NCBI GenBank assembly: GCA_035286595.1
Contig: DATEDA010000145.1
Coordinates: forward strand, 1-28,322
Origin: DATEDA01 sp035286595
Lineage (GTDB): Bacteria > Pseudomonadota > Gammaproteobacteria > Burkholderiales > SG8-39
DNA length: 28,322 bases
Direction of reading: 5' to 3'
The notes under the pieces are model-generated. The model did not search any database. It was not told where the DNA came from and saw only the letters and a program-made list of their open reading frames with translations. How positions within the stretch are numbered: position 1 is the first letter of the stretch; each line of letters starts with the position of its first letter. Both the position numbers and the translations under genes were made by a program. Below, piece by piece: positions 1-9,567 of the stretch.

Positions 1-46
1 CGGGCGAAGCCCGCCGTAGCGGGTCCGGTGCAACGACGGGTTGGGC
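1..46 (-). mobile_element. Integron attC recombination site, partial (cut by window edge)
   Basis: On the minus strand, two bases after the stop codon of the CPCC gene, there is GCCCAAC (40-46), which fits the attC R'' core RYYYAAC. It is followed by a 3-nt spacer and TCGTTGCAC (28-36), which fits the L'' box. After this comes a GC-rich self-complementary stretch (CGGGC-GAA-GCCCG at the very edge), as in the central arm of attC sites. The matching L' and R' boxes would lie outside the window. A complementary GTTGGGC core sits at 540-546. Gene, stop codon, then attC directly is the standard cassette layout. The site is inferred from sequence pattern only. Confidence 0.6.
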
Positions 47-47
47 G

Positions 48-527
48 TCATTCCAGCCAATCCCACGTACTCATCCGATCTCTGCCGGAAAGATGACGAG
101 CGAGCACCTCGCGGCATTCACTGATCACTGTCCAAGACTCCCCAGTCTGCGATCCAGCGAGAATTTCCTCAAATGCGGATAGCATGTGACGCCGCAGTTC
201 AGCGGGTGTTGCAAGAGCTAACGACGCAGGGCGGGGGCCCGTTGTCTTAAGCCACTCTCGCTCGTACCGCTCGAAGTTGCGCCGCGCCTCCGTTAGGGAG
301 TACTTCCAGTTGGGCCCGCCCCGAACTTCATCGGCTGTTGAATCATCTTGGCCGTTGTCTTCCCACCAGCACAGCCAGCAGATTTCGTGAGCTCCGCGCT
401 GCTGCAATGTGAGGTAACCACAGCATGAGCACGTGCGCGTTGGCCTCCAGGCGACGGATTTCGGAATCGCCTTCGAGATCGTCGGTAGATTCCCTTCAAA
501 CCATTGCCGACGGTCGGATAGGGTCAT
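48..527 (-). CDS. Cysteine-rich CPCC-type protein in a putative integron cassette
   Basis: A 159-aa protein whose N-terminal half carries a CPCC-family motif (here CSCCGYLTLQQRG, then ICWLCWWEDNGQDD, then ADEVRGGPN and SLTEARRNFERYE). The paired cysteines suggest a small metal-binding knuckle. The molecular function of this family is not known to me. The start is taken at the ATG at 527, because the open frame further upstream crosses the GTTGGGC cassette junction at 540-546. A GTG at 530 is an alternative, and no clear Shine-Dalgarno is visible, which is common in cassettes. Base composition is clearly less GC-rich than in all following genes, which supports acquisition by transfer. Family assignment is fairly sure; the start is less so. 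Confidence 0.75.
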   Translation of the reverse strand: MTLSDRRQWFEGNLPTISKAIPKSVAWRPTRTCSCCGYLTLQQRGAHEICWLCWWEDNGQDDSTADEVRGGPNWKYSLTEARRNFERYEREWLKTTGPRPASLALATPAELRRHMLSAFEEILAGSQTGESWTVISECREVLARHLSGRDRMSTWDWLE

Positions 528-539
528 CACAGCTATGAC

Positions 540-546
540 GCCCAAC
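540..546 (-). other. Putative cassette 5' junction (GTTRRRY core)
   Basis: Minus-strand GTTGGGC, the integron crossover core GTTRRRY, lies just upstream of the CPCC gene and mirrors the core at 40-46. The two cores would delimit a cassette of about 500 bp. No complete attC or attI is recognisable on the outer side (547-604), so this could also be a secondary insertion site. Confidence 0.45.
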
Positions 547-604
547 GTTAAGTAGACGTGAGAGAAGATTGGCACGGATACCCTGGGATTGCCAAGGGTA
601 GCCA

Positions 605-1039
605 TCATTCGGCATCGGTAGGCATCCACGGGTAGGCATCCGGCACGGCCGGCGGATGGTTGCTCGCTTCGACCGGGCCCGGCTTTCGCACCAGCCGGTC
701 CCGGAGGCGCAACCTCTTCACGATCTCCGGGGTGACCTCCCAGACCATCTCAGGGTAGCGCCAGATCCCGCCGGCGGCCTTGATCTGCTGCCGCAGCAGG
801 ATTTCTCCACGGCCGATCTTCACCCGCAGGGGCTCGGGGGCCGCGGCCGCAGTAGCGCCACCCGAGTTCGACCGCCGGCAGTAGACGCGGGTGTTCTCGA
901 CGATCAGCTCGACGGTCGTGACGCGGGCGCCGGTGGCGGGATCGTGTCGGTATCTGACGCACACGAGCCACTTCCCGAAGCGAGCCGCAAAACGCCGGGC
1001 CCCGAGTGCGCCCGGCTGGAAGGTCTTCAGTACGCGCAC
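605..1039 (-). CDS. Conserved hypothetical protein
   Basis: A 144-aa protein with no domain I can name. It contains a pattern I associate with a conserved proteobacterial hypothetical family: KWLVCVRYRHD, then TTVELIVENTRVY, then VKIGRGEILLRQQIKAAGG followed by a Trp/Tyr-rich segment. The start is placed at the GTG at 1039, just before the conserved LKTFQPG. The longer open frame to 1225 overlaps mrfB and is rich in Arg/Ala shadow sequence. It lies 35 bp downstream of mrfB in the same direction, so it may be the last gene of that operon. The cassette follows directly downstream. Function unknown. Confidence 0.65.
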   Translation of the reverse strand: MRVLKTFQPGALGARRFAARFGKWLVCVRYRHDPATGARVTTVELIVENTRVYCRRSNSGGATAAAAPEPLRVKIGRGEILLRQQIKAAGGIWRYPEMVWEVTPEIVKRLRLRDRLVRKPGPVEASNHPPAVPDAYPWMPTDAE

Positions 1040-1074
1040 CGAAGCCCGCGAGGTGTGCGCGCCCGCCGCTCCGA

Positions 1075-1950
1075 TCAGGCCGGCGCGTGAAGCAACGGTG
1101 CCTCGCGCGCCGTCGGATGCTCGAGCAGGGCGAGCAGCGCGACGAGCGAGAGCAGGTCGGCGCGGTTGTGATCGAGCACGCGCCCCAGCAGGTTCGGGTC
1201 GCCGCGCTCGAGCCAGCGCCGCCACGCCGCCGGTGCCTCGGCGCCGGGAAGATCATTCGTGCGCTCGAGCCCGAGCGCGCGCTCTTCGGCGGTCGCGAGC
1301 CGGCAGTCGGGCCAGCCGCTGCGAAGCAGCCGCCGGGTGACGTGCAGCAGATCGACGTGATCCAATCCGTCGGCGCGGAGCTCCCGGCCGACGAGCCGCG
1401 CGCGGGTCTTGAGCAGCGGCAGGTCGAACGACTTGCCGTTGAAGCTCACGATGACGCCGGCGCGAGCGATCCGGTTGGCGGCCCTCGCCACGAGCCCGTT
1501 CTCGGCGGCAAACCCCGCCATCAGCCATTGCACGAGCCGCAGCGTGCAGCCCTCGAGCCAGCCGACGCCGACCACGAATGCAGTGGTGCCGGTGCCCCCC
1601 GAGAGCCCGGTCGTTTCGGTGTCGAGAAACAGGAGCTGCTCGGGCGAGACCGCGCCGGAGAGCCGGCCCACCGATTTCGCGGCCTCGGCGAGCGATGAGC
1701 CGCTCGCGATCGAAACGTCCCCATGCTCGAACGGCAACGCGTAGGTCCGCTCGACCTCGATCAGTCCGGGGGCGACGACGGTTCCCTCCACGGACGCCTC
1801 GAGTGCTTCCGCCGCCGACACGCCGCGCGCCGGTGCGCCGACCCGCAACGGTTCGAGCCGTTCGAGCCCAGGGACGGACGCCGGCGAAGGCGCCAGCCCG
1901 CGCGCCTGGGCTTTCGCGCGAAGCTGCATCAGGCGGGTTTGCAGGTCCAT
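1075..1950 (-). CDS. mrfB: MrfB-like (YprB family) RNase H-fold 3'-5' exonuclease
   Basis: A 291-aa protein with the DEDD-type exonuclease fold. Motif I is FLDTETTGL with Asp110 and Glu112, motif II is VSFNGKSFDLPLL with Asp176, and motif III is HNRADLLSL with Asp265. These residues would bind the two metal ions that cleave nucleic acid. The N-terminal 100 residues are less conserved and proline-rich. The ATG at 1950 comes two bases after the stop codon of the upstream helicase, so the two genes are probably translationally coupled. In Bacillus subtilis the homologous pair YprA/YprB (MrfA/MrfB) repairs mitomycin C adducts independently of UvrABC. By analogy this protein would resect DNA unwound by the helicase. 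The family call is strong; the role here is inferred. Confidence 0.85.
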   Translation of the reverse strand: MDLQTRLMQLRAKAQARGLAPSPASVPGLERLEPLRVGAPARGVSAAEALEASVEGTVVAPGLIEVERTYALPFEHGDVSIASGSSLAEAAKSVGRLSGAVSPEQLLFLDTETTGLSGGTGTTAFVVGVGWLEGCTLRLVQWLMAGFAAENGLVARAANRIARAGVIVSFNGKSFDLPLLKTRARLVGRELRADGLDHVDLLHVTRRLLRSGWPDCRLATAEERALGLERTNDLPGAEAPAAWRRWLERGDPNLLGRVLDHNRADLLSLVALLALLEHPTAREAPLLHAPA

Positions 1951-1952
1951 CG

Positions 1953-4424
1953 TCAGAGCGCCGGCGGCGCGGGAGGTTCGCAGCCGCGCAACAGGGCGAG
2001 CACGGTCAGCGCGGCCCGCTTGGGTGCGAGCCGGTTCTCGTTCTCGGCGGCCACTACCGGACCGACGCACGCCGGACAGCCGTGCTTGCAGGCGCATTGG
2101 GCGACGAGCTCGGTCGAGCGCTCGATCACCTGCCGGCGCAGATCGAAGAGGGGCGCGGAGATGCCGATCCCGCCGGGATAGTTGTCGTAGAGATAGAGCG
2201 TCGGGCGGAACGGCCGGCTCGCGTCCGCCACCTCGATCGCCGCCCCATCGAGCGTGCGCGGCTCGGCGCGACCGTCGGCGCCGGCCGCCGCCACCCACGC
2301 GCCCTCGGGTCCGCCGTCGCCGACCGCACGGCCGACGTCGCGCGGCTCCGCAGCCGAGAGGAAGACCGCGATCCGGTGCACCGCGTGCGCCGCGCCGAGG
2401 AACCCGTCGAGCGCCTCGAACCGGGTCGCGAACGCCTGCTCGAGCGCGCGCGGCTCGGCTTCCCACCAGAGCGCCGTCGTGTGCATCTCCTGGTCCGGGA
2501 GATTCACCCGTCCGTAGCCGACGTTCTCGTGGGTGTAGTAGCGGATCTTCTTGTACCCCGCGACCCGCCGGACGACGTGGACCTCGCCGTGCGCGGCCCG
2601 CGCGGTCGGGCTCGCTTCGTCCCCGAACTCGTCCAGCACCTTCAGCTTCGTATAGTCGATGGCGTCGGTGTAGTAGTCCGCGTTCGTCGCGCGGACGAAC
2701 GCCTTCCGCCCGACCCAGTCGAGCTTCTCCACCTGCCACGGCGCCGACTGCACCATATGGATGGCACCCTCGTAGAGCGTCGCGGCGGCGCCCGAATAGT
2801 CGACCTCGGCGATCACGTCCTTGCGCCCGCCCGTGACGTCGATGACGGTGAAGTTGCCTTCCGCGATCGAGCGCAGCGAGACCGCGTTCGCCGGATAGCT
2901 GTCGGCGATCCAGTGCCACCGGGTCCCCTCGCGATGGAGGACGCCCTGTTCGGCGAGATACCCGAGCGCGTCGTCGAGCTTCACGCCGCCGAACGTCTCG
3001 CCGTCGGCGAACGGCAGCTCGAACGCGGCGCAGCGGACGTGGTCCATCAGGACGAGCAGCTGATCGGGGTCGATCCGCGCGTGCTCGGGGCTCGCGCCGA
3101 GGAAGAACTCCGGGTGGCGCGCGAGGTACTGGTCGAGGGGATCGCTCGTGCAGACGAGCACGCCGACGGCGGTCCGCTGCCGCCGCCCCGCCCGCCCGAA
3201 GCGCTGCAGCGCGCCCGCGACCGAGCCCGGGTAGCCGTTCAGCACGCAGGCGTCGAGCGCCCCGATGTCCATGCCGAGCTCGAGCGCCGAGGTCGACACC
3301 ACGCAGTCGAGCCGCCCGGCGCGCAGCTTCGCTTCCTGGTCGCGCCGCGCGGTCGGCAGATAGCCGCCGCGATAGGCGGCGACGCGAGCGGGCTGGCGCG
3401 GATCGCGGTCGAAGACGTCCTTCAGGTACTTGGTCAGCACCTCGACCTCGAGCCGGGAGTTGGCGAAGACGATCGTCTTCAGCCCGAGCCTCACCGCGAG
3501 CCGCGCGATGCGGGTCGACTGCGAGCGGGCCGAGGCGCGGATGCCGAGGTCGGCGTTCAGCACCGGCGGGTTCCAGACGAGCAGATGCTTTCGTCCTTGT
3601 GGCGCGCCGGACTCGGTGACCGCCCGGACCGGGCCGCCGAGGAGCCTTGCGGCGAGCTCGGCGGGATTGGCGATCGTCGCGGAGCAGGTGATGAAGAGGG
3701 GGCTCGAGCCGTAGAACCGGCAGACCCGCCGCAGGCGCCGGACGAGGTTGGCGACGTGCGATCCGAACACGCCGCGGTAAGTGTGCAGCTCGTCGATCAC
3801 CACGAAGCGCAGGCCTTCGAAGAACTGCGCCCACTTGGTGTGATGCGGCAGGATCGCCTGGTGGAGCATGTCGGGATTGGAGACCACGATGTCACCGTGG
3901 GTGCGCACGGCGCGGCGGGCATCGCCCGGCGTGTCCCCGTCGAACGTGTAGGCGCGGATGCCGAGCTGCCCCGCGGCGTTCAGCTCTAGGATCTCGTTGA
4001 CCTGATCCTGGGAGAGCGCCTTGGTTGGAAAGAGATACAGGGCTTTCACGCCGCGCTTCAGGGCGGCGTCGAGGACGGGGAGGTTGTAGCAGAGCGTCTT
4101 GCCGGAGGCGGTCGGCGTGACGACCACCGTATCGTGGCCGGCGGCGACATGACGCCACGCCTCATGTTGATGGCTGTAGAGTTGCCGGATGCCCCGCGCC
4201 TCGAGTGCGACCCGCAGGCGGGGGTCCAGCGCTTCGGGGAGCGGCGCGTAGCGAGCTTCGCGGGCCGGCGTGACGACTTCGCCGACGATGCGCGCGCGGT
4301 GATCGCGCTTCAGCGCTTCGACCAGCGCCTCGGCCGATCGAGGCGGCCGCCGGAGCCGCTCGTGCGGGTCCCCGGAGGACTCCTCGGTGAAGAAGTCCTG
4401 CGTGCCTTCGAAGAACGCCCCCAT
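1953..4424 (-). CDS. mrfA: MrfA-like DEXH-box helicase with C-terminal four-cysteine zinc site
   Basis: An 823-aa superfamily 2 helicase. Motif I is TPTASGKT (103-110), motif II is DELH (211-214), motif III is SAT (248-250), and motif VI is QRFGRAGR in the second RecA domain. The C-terminal region carries Cys777, 779, 783 and 786 in CxCxxxCxxC spacing, the zinc-binding arrangement of the MrfA/DUF1998 branch. The ATG at 4424 has a purine-rich GAGGGAG about nine bases upstream. The gene is followed at two bases by mrfB. In B. subtilis MrfA is a 3'-5' helicase needed, with MrfB, for repair of mitomycin C damage. Length is slightly above the roughly 750 residues of the Bacillus protein. Family call is firm. 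Confidence 0.9.
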   Translation of the reverse strand: MGAFFEGTQDFFTEESSGDPHERLRRPPRSAEALVEALKRDHRARIVGEVVTPAREARYAPLPEALDPRLRVALEARGIRQLYSHQHEAWRHVAAGHDTVVVTPTASGKTLCYNLPVLDAALKRGVKALYLFPTKALSQDQVNEILELNAAGQLGIRAYTFDGDTPGDARRAVRTHGDIVVSNPDMLHQAILPHHTKWAQFFEGLRFVVIDELHTYRGVFGSHVANLVRRLRRVCRFYGSSPLFITCSATIANPAELAARLLGGPVRAVTESGAPQGRKHLLVWNPPVLNADLGIRASARSQSTRIARLAVRLGLKTIVFANSRLEVEVLTKYLKDVFDRDPRQPARVAAYRGGYLPTARRDQEAKLRAGRLDCVVSTSALELGMDIGALDACVLNGYPGSVAGALQRFGRAGRRQRTAVGVLVCTSDPLDQYLARHPEFFLGASPEHARIDPDQLLVLMDHVRCAAFELPFADGETFGGVKLDDALGYLAEQGVLHREGTRWHWIADSYPANAVSLRSIAEGNFTVIDVTGGRKDVIAEVDYSGAAATLYEGAIHMVQSAPWQVEKLDWVGRKAFVRATNADYYTDAIDYTKLKVLDEFGDEASPTARAAHGEVHVVRRVAGYKKIRYYTHENVGYGRVNLPDQEMHTTALWWEAEPRALEQAFATRFEALDGFLGAAHAVHRIAVFLSAAEPRDVGRAVGDGGPEGAWVAAAGADGRAEPRTLDGAAIEVADASRPFRPTLYLYDNYPGGIGISAPLFDLRRQVIERSTELVAQCACKHGCPACVGPVVAAENENRLAPKRAALTVLALLRGCEPPAPPAL

Positions 4425-4470
4425 GCCGCCGCTCCCTCGGATCCGGATGGAGCGAAGGATGGGGCAGGCG

Positions 4471-4491
4471 CAGGCTCACCACGTGAGCCTG
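4471..4491. terminator. GC-rich hairpin between the CigR-like gene and mrfA
   Basis: Perfect 9-bp inverted repeat, CAGGCTCAC and GTGAGCCTG, with a 3-nt loop, starting 16 bp downstream of the stop codon of the 4507-4908 gene (minus direction). No T-run follows on either strand, so it may be a weak or RNA-stabilising hairpin rather than an intrinsic terminator. Confidence 0.4.
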
Positions 4492-4506
4492 GCCCGAAGG
4501 ACCCGG

Positions 4507-4908
4507 CTAGCGCACCACCTCGCGCACGATGTCGAGAATGGTCTGCGAGCGACGCTCGACCAGCAGCACGTCGCGCCCGAGAATCAGGCGCGCGTAGCCG
4601 GGCGGCAGCGGCGGGAGCCGGTGGTCCAGCGCGTAGGGCAGGGGCCGGGTCGGAACGCCCTGCGGCACGCGCTCGCGGATGAGCAACGGATCGCGGCGGG
4701 CCTTGCCGCCGTTGCCGCCGTTTTGGGTGCTCTGACGGCGGAAGAAGTGGTCGATCGTCTGGCGATCCTCGCCGGAGAAGAGGATCGCGCGCTCGGTCGG
4801 GTTCGCCGCGGCCCTGGCCGGGTAGACCTGCTCCATCCGGACCGCGGCATTGGCGACGCCGGCGGCGAGGGCGCAGAGGATGGAAGCGGCGAGGAGACTG
4901 CGGAGCAC
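4507..4908 (-). CDS. Secreted CigR/RcnB-like small protein
   Basis: A 133-aa protein that begins with a typical signal peptide (hydrophobic residues 4-20, probable cleavage after VANA) and is therefore likely periplasmic. The C-terminal part, LPPLPPGYARLILGRDVLL followed by ERRSQTILDIV, resembles the end of CigR-type and RcnB-type periplasmic proteins, where Leu-Pro-Pro-Gly-Tyr precedes a short beta hairpin and a DIV helix. The middle is rich in Gly, Asn and Arg and looks flexible. The start is GTG at 4908. It lies 82 bp upstream of mrfA in the same direction, with a hairpin between. The family link is moderate; a specific function cannot be read from the sequence. Confidence 0.65.
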   Translation of the reverse strand: MLRSLLAASILCALAAGVANAAVRMEQVYPARAAANPTERAILFSGEDRQTIDHFFRRQSTQNGGNGGKARRDPLLIRERVPQGVPTRPLPYALDHRLPPLPPGYARLILGRDVLLVERRSQTILDIVREVVR

Positions 4909-5135
4909 GCGTGGTACGGGTTGTGAAGCGGCGCCGTGGATCGTACCGGCCCGGCCTCCGGGCGGTTTGTCAAAAGTTTCCTCGTTTGCAACAGAATGTT
5001 ACGGTTGTCGGCACAATTCCACGCTGCACGGAGGTCGTGCGCATCTCGGGCGCGAAGCTCGATTAGCGCTCAGGGTTTGGCGCTCCGGAACGGCAACCGG
5101 GCGACCGCGAGTTTTTTCGTCATCGCGAGACAGGG

Positions 5136-5166
5136 CTTGATTGCTCGCCCGGCAAGAACCATCTAT
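5136..5166 (+). promoter_or_regulatory. Possible sigma-32 (heat-shock) promoter of hsp20-lon
   Basis: The 315-bp divergent gap 4909-5223 holds CTTGAT (5136-5141), 15 bp, then AACCATCTAT (5157-5166). This resembles the sigma-32 consensus CTTGAA-N13-17-CCCCATnT with one mismatch in the -35 and two in the -10. It lies about 60 bp before the Hsp20 start codon, and the two genes it would drive are classic heat-shock genes. Nothing else clear was seen in the gap. Confidence 0.5.
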
Positions 5167-5223
5167 CGTCGGAGGGCCCGTCCCGGCCGAGGGGCCGAGT
5201 CTAGATCGTACCCGAGGACCCCC

Positions 5224-5634
5224 ATGCAATCGCGCGACCCGAAGAACCGGTGGATGTGGGCGGATGCCCTGGAGATGCTCGACGAGGCGAGCCGCCTCCA
5301 GCGGCGGTTCTTCGAGATCAGCGTCCGCTCGACCGCGGCGCCGCGCTGGGAACCGCCGGTGGACGTGTTCGAGTCCCAGGACGAGGTGTGGTTCTTCTAT
5401 GCCCTGCCGGGGGTGCCGGCGGGCCAGGTGGAGGTCGCGCTCGAGGGCACGGAGCTCGTGGTGCGCGGCGAGCGCAGCCTCCCGCCGGTGGCGCACACCA
5501 CGACGATCCGCCGGCTGGAGCTCCCGCACGGCCGGTTCGAGCGCCGCGTGGCGTTGCCGACCGGGCGCTACGACCTGATCGCGCAGCAGCTCGACCAGGG
5601 CTGCCTCGTGATCGGCCTGCGCCGGATCGCGTGA
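5224..5634 (+). CDS. Hsp20/alpha-crystallin-type small heat-shock protein
   Basis: A 136-aa protein with an alpha-crystallin domain at about residues 40-136: WEPPVDVFESQDEVWFFYAL, then LPGVPAGQVEVALEGTELVV and VRGERSLP, then LELPHGRFERRVALP. The family's C-terminal I-x-I/V motif is represented at most by VIGLRRIA at the very end. Small heat-shock proteins hold unfolding proteins in the cytoplasm. The chosen ATG at 5224 is the first ATG after the putative promoter. The gene is followed by lon after 19 bp, so holding chaperone and protease are probably co-transcribed. The N-terminal arm is short and Arg/Glu-rich. Family call is firm; partner and substrate are unknown. Confidence 0.9.
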   Translation: MQSRDPKNRWMWADALEMLDEASRLQRRFFEISVRSTAAPRWEPPVDVFESQDEVWFFYALPGVPAGQVEVALEGTELVVRGERSLPPVAHTTTIRRLELPHGRFERRVALPTGRYDLIAQQLDQGCLVIGLRRIA

Positions 5635-5653
5635 GTTGCGAAAGGTGGAAGAA

Positions 5654-8110
<2,457 letters not shown>

Positions 8111-8171
8111 ACTACATCAACAGGTCCCCGCCACGCCCGCGCGACACTTCCGCCATTGACGAGGGGGCGTG

Positions 8172-9251
8172 ATGCCGGTCCGCAACGCGGACATCGCAAA
8201 GGTCTTCGAGAGAATCGCCGATCTGCTCGAGCTCGGCAATGAAAACCCGTTCCGCGTCCGCGCCTACCGCAACGCCACGCGGATCGTGGAGAACCTTGCG
8301 CTCGATCTCGCGGGCGAGGTGGCGGCCGGGCGCGAGCTGCCCAAGCTGCCCGGGATCGGCGAGGACCTGGCCGGGAAGATCCGCGAGATCGCGGCCACCG
8401 GCACCTGCGGTCTCGTCGAGCGGCTGCGCAAGCGTTATCCGGCCGGCATCACCGATCTGATGCGGATTCCGGGGCTCGGGCCGAAGCGTGTCGCAGCGCT
8501 CTACCGAGGGCTGAAGATCAAGAGCCTCCAGGACCTCGCGAAGGCGGCGGAGCGAGGACGGCTGCGCGAGCTCGCGGGCTTCGGCGAGAAGACGGAAGCG
8601 CGGGTCCTCGAGGCGGTCGCAGCGCAGCTCTCGAAGAAGCGGCGTTTCCCGCTCGCGACCGCGGCCCGGTACGCCGAGCCGCTTGCCGATTACTTGCGCC
8701 GGACCAAGGGGGTCGATGAAGTGGTGCTCGCCGGGAGCTACCGCCGACACCGGGACACCGTGGGCGACGTCGACGTGCTCGTGACCGCCGGGCAGTCGGC
8801 GGAGGTGATCAGGCGTTTCACGGCCTATCCGGAGGTGAAGGAGGTCACCGCGGCCGGCGACACGCGCGCCAGCGTGATCCTGGCCTGCGGCCTCCAGGTC
8901 GACCTCCGGGTCGTGCCGCCGGAGAGCTTCGGCGCGGCGCTCCACTACTTCACCGGTTCGAAGGCGCACAACATCGCCGTCCGGCGGCTCGCGCAGGCGC
9001 GCGGGCTGAAGCTCAACGAGTACGGGGTGTTCCGCGGCGAGAAGCGGGTGGCGGGGGACACCGAGGCTTCGGTGTTCGCGGCGGTCGGTCTGCCCTGGAT
9101 CCCGCCGGAGCTGCGCGAGGACCGGGGCGAGATCGCCGCCGCGCGCGGCGGGAAGCTGCCGGGCCTGATCGAGGATCCGGACGCACCCGCCCCGGCGCCG
9201 ACGCAGGCCGCGCCCAAGCGAGCGCGGGCGCAGCGGCGGGCACGGGGCTGA
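8172..9251 (+). CDS. polX: Family X DNA polymerase lacking the PHP domain
   Basis: A 359-aa protein. Residues 1-75 form the 8-kDa-like HhH domain (LPGIGEDLAGKI, 59-70), a second HhH is IPGLGPKRV (99-107), and the polymerase palm carries GSYRR (188-192), metal-binding Asp199 and Asp201 in GDVDVLV, and Asp244 in VDLRVV. GSKAHN and the ELREDRGEI segment of the thumb are also present. Bacterial PolX enzymes usually have about 570 residues with a C-terminal PHP nuclease domain. Here the protein stops where PHP would begin and carries instead a basic Ala/Pro/Arg tail. ATG 8172 is favoured over GTG 8169 because GAGGGGG (8161-8167) is better spaced. Role: gap filling in base-excision repair, presumably without its own exonuclease. 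Confidence 0.92.
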   Translation: MPVRNADIAKVFERIADLLELGNENPFRVRAYRNATRIVENLALDLAGEVAAGRELPKLPGIGEDLAGKIREIAATGTCGLVERLRKRYPAGITDLMRIPGLGPKRVAALYRGLKIKSLQDLAKAAERGRLRELAGFGEKTEARVLEAVAAQLSKKRRFPLATAARYAEPLADYLRRTKGVDEVVLAGSYRRHRDTVGDVDVLVTAGQSAEVIRRFTAYPEVKEVTAAGDTRASVILACGLQVDLRVVPPESFGAALHYFTGSKAHNIAVRRLAQARGLKLNEYGVFRGEKRVAGDTEASVFAAVGLPWIPPELREDRGEIAAARGGKLPGLIEDPDAPAPAPTQAAPKRARAQRRARG

Positions 9252-9255
9252 GCGG

Positions 9256-9495
9256 TCAGGACCTCGGCCGGCGGGGCGCCCCCTGGTCTGGAAGAACGCC
9301 GTGGTGCACCGCCCATACCTTCGCCTTGGCGATCCCGATGCGGATCGCGCTGCCTTCCTCGCGGCCCGATTCGAGCAGCGCGTTGGCGATCTCGATCGCC
9401 TTCGCGCGCACTGCGGGCGACAGGCGATTCATCGAGCGCGGGTAGTACGATTCGTTCCAGGGCACGGCGCGACGATCGAGCAAGACCGCCATCAT
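9256..9495 (-). CDS. Small YdaT-like stress protein
   Basis: A 79-aa protein with the pattern VPWNESYYPRSMNRLSPAV, then AKAIEIANALLE, then EEGSAIRIGIAKAKVWA. This is the short helical signature of YdaT-like proteins, which typically read PW..DYP.SMK.L....R.KAIEIANALL...EG.AI..AI..A. Some relatives are general stress proteins in Bacillus; the molecular role is unknown. Two adjacent ATG codons (9495 and 9492) could start it. It is convergent with polX (4-bp gap) and divergent from the 9568 gene, and an operator-like palindrome lies between the two. Recognition is moderate. Confidence 0.65.
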   Translation of the reverse strand: MMAVLLDRRAVPWNESYYPRSMNRLSPAVRAKAIEIANALLESGREEGSAIRIGIAKAKVWAVHHGVLPDQGAPRRPRS

Positions 9496-9519
9496 TCTTT
9501 CGCGATACGGCGCGGGGTG

Positions 9520-9535
9520 CTTGATCCCGATCAAG
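9520..9535. promoter_or_regulatory. Palindromic operator-like site
   Basis: CTTGATC-CC-GATCAAG is a perfect 7-bp inverted repeat in the 72-bp divergent gap between the YdaT-like gene and the 9568 gene. A dimeric regulator could bind it and act on both genes. The regulator is unknown. Confidence 0.35.
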
Positions 9536-9567
9536 ATTTCGCGCAGGAGCCCCGGTAAGTTGCTGCC

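Noticed and set aside
1075..3834. A single fused helicase-exonuclease frame
   Set aside because: This frame only reads through the helicase out of frame before reaching mrfB. The helicase itself runs in another frame to 1953, and mrfB starts at 1950.
1578..3989. Very long plus-strand open frame (about 800 codons) opposite mrfB/mrfA
   Set aside because: Arg-, Ala- and Glu-rich shadow of the helicase and exonuclease in GC-rich DNA; the minus strand carries complete motif sets.
4940..4973. Minus-strand TTGACA and TACGAT as a promoter of the CigR-like gene
   Set aside because: Spacer is 22 bp, too long for a sigma-70 promoter; no better -10 box at 16-18 bp.
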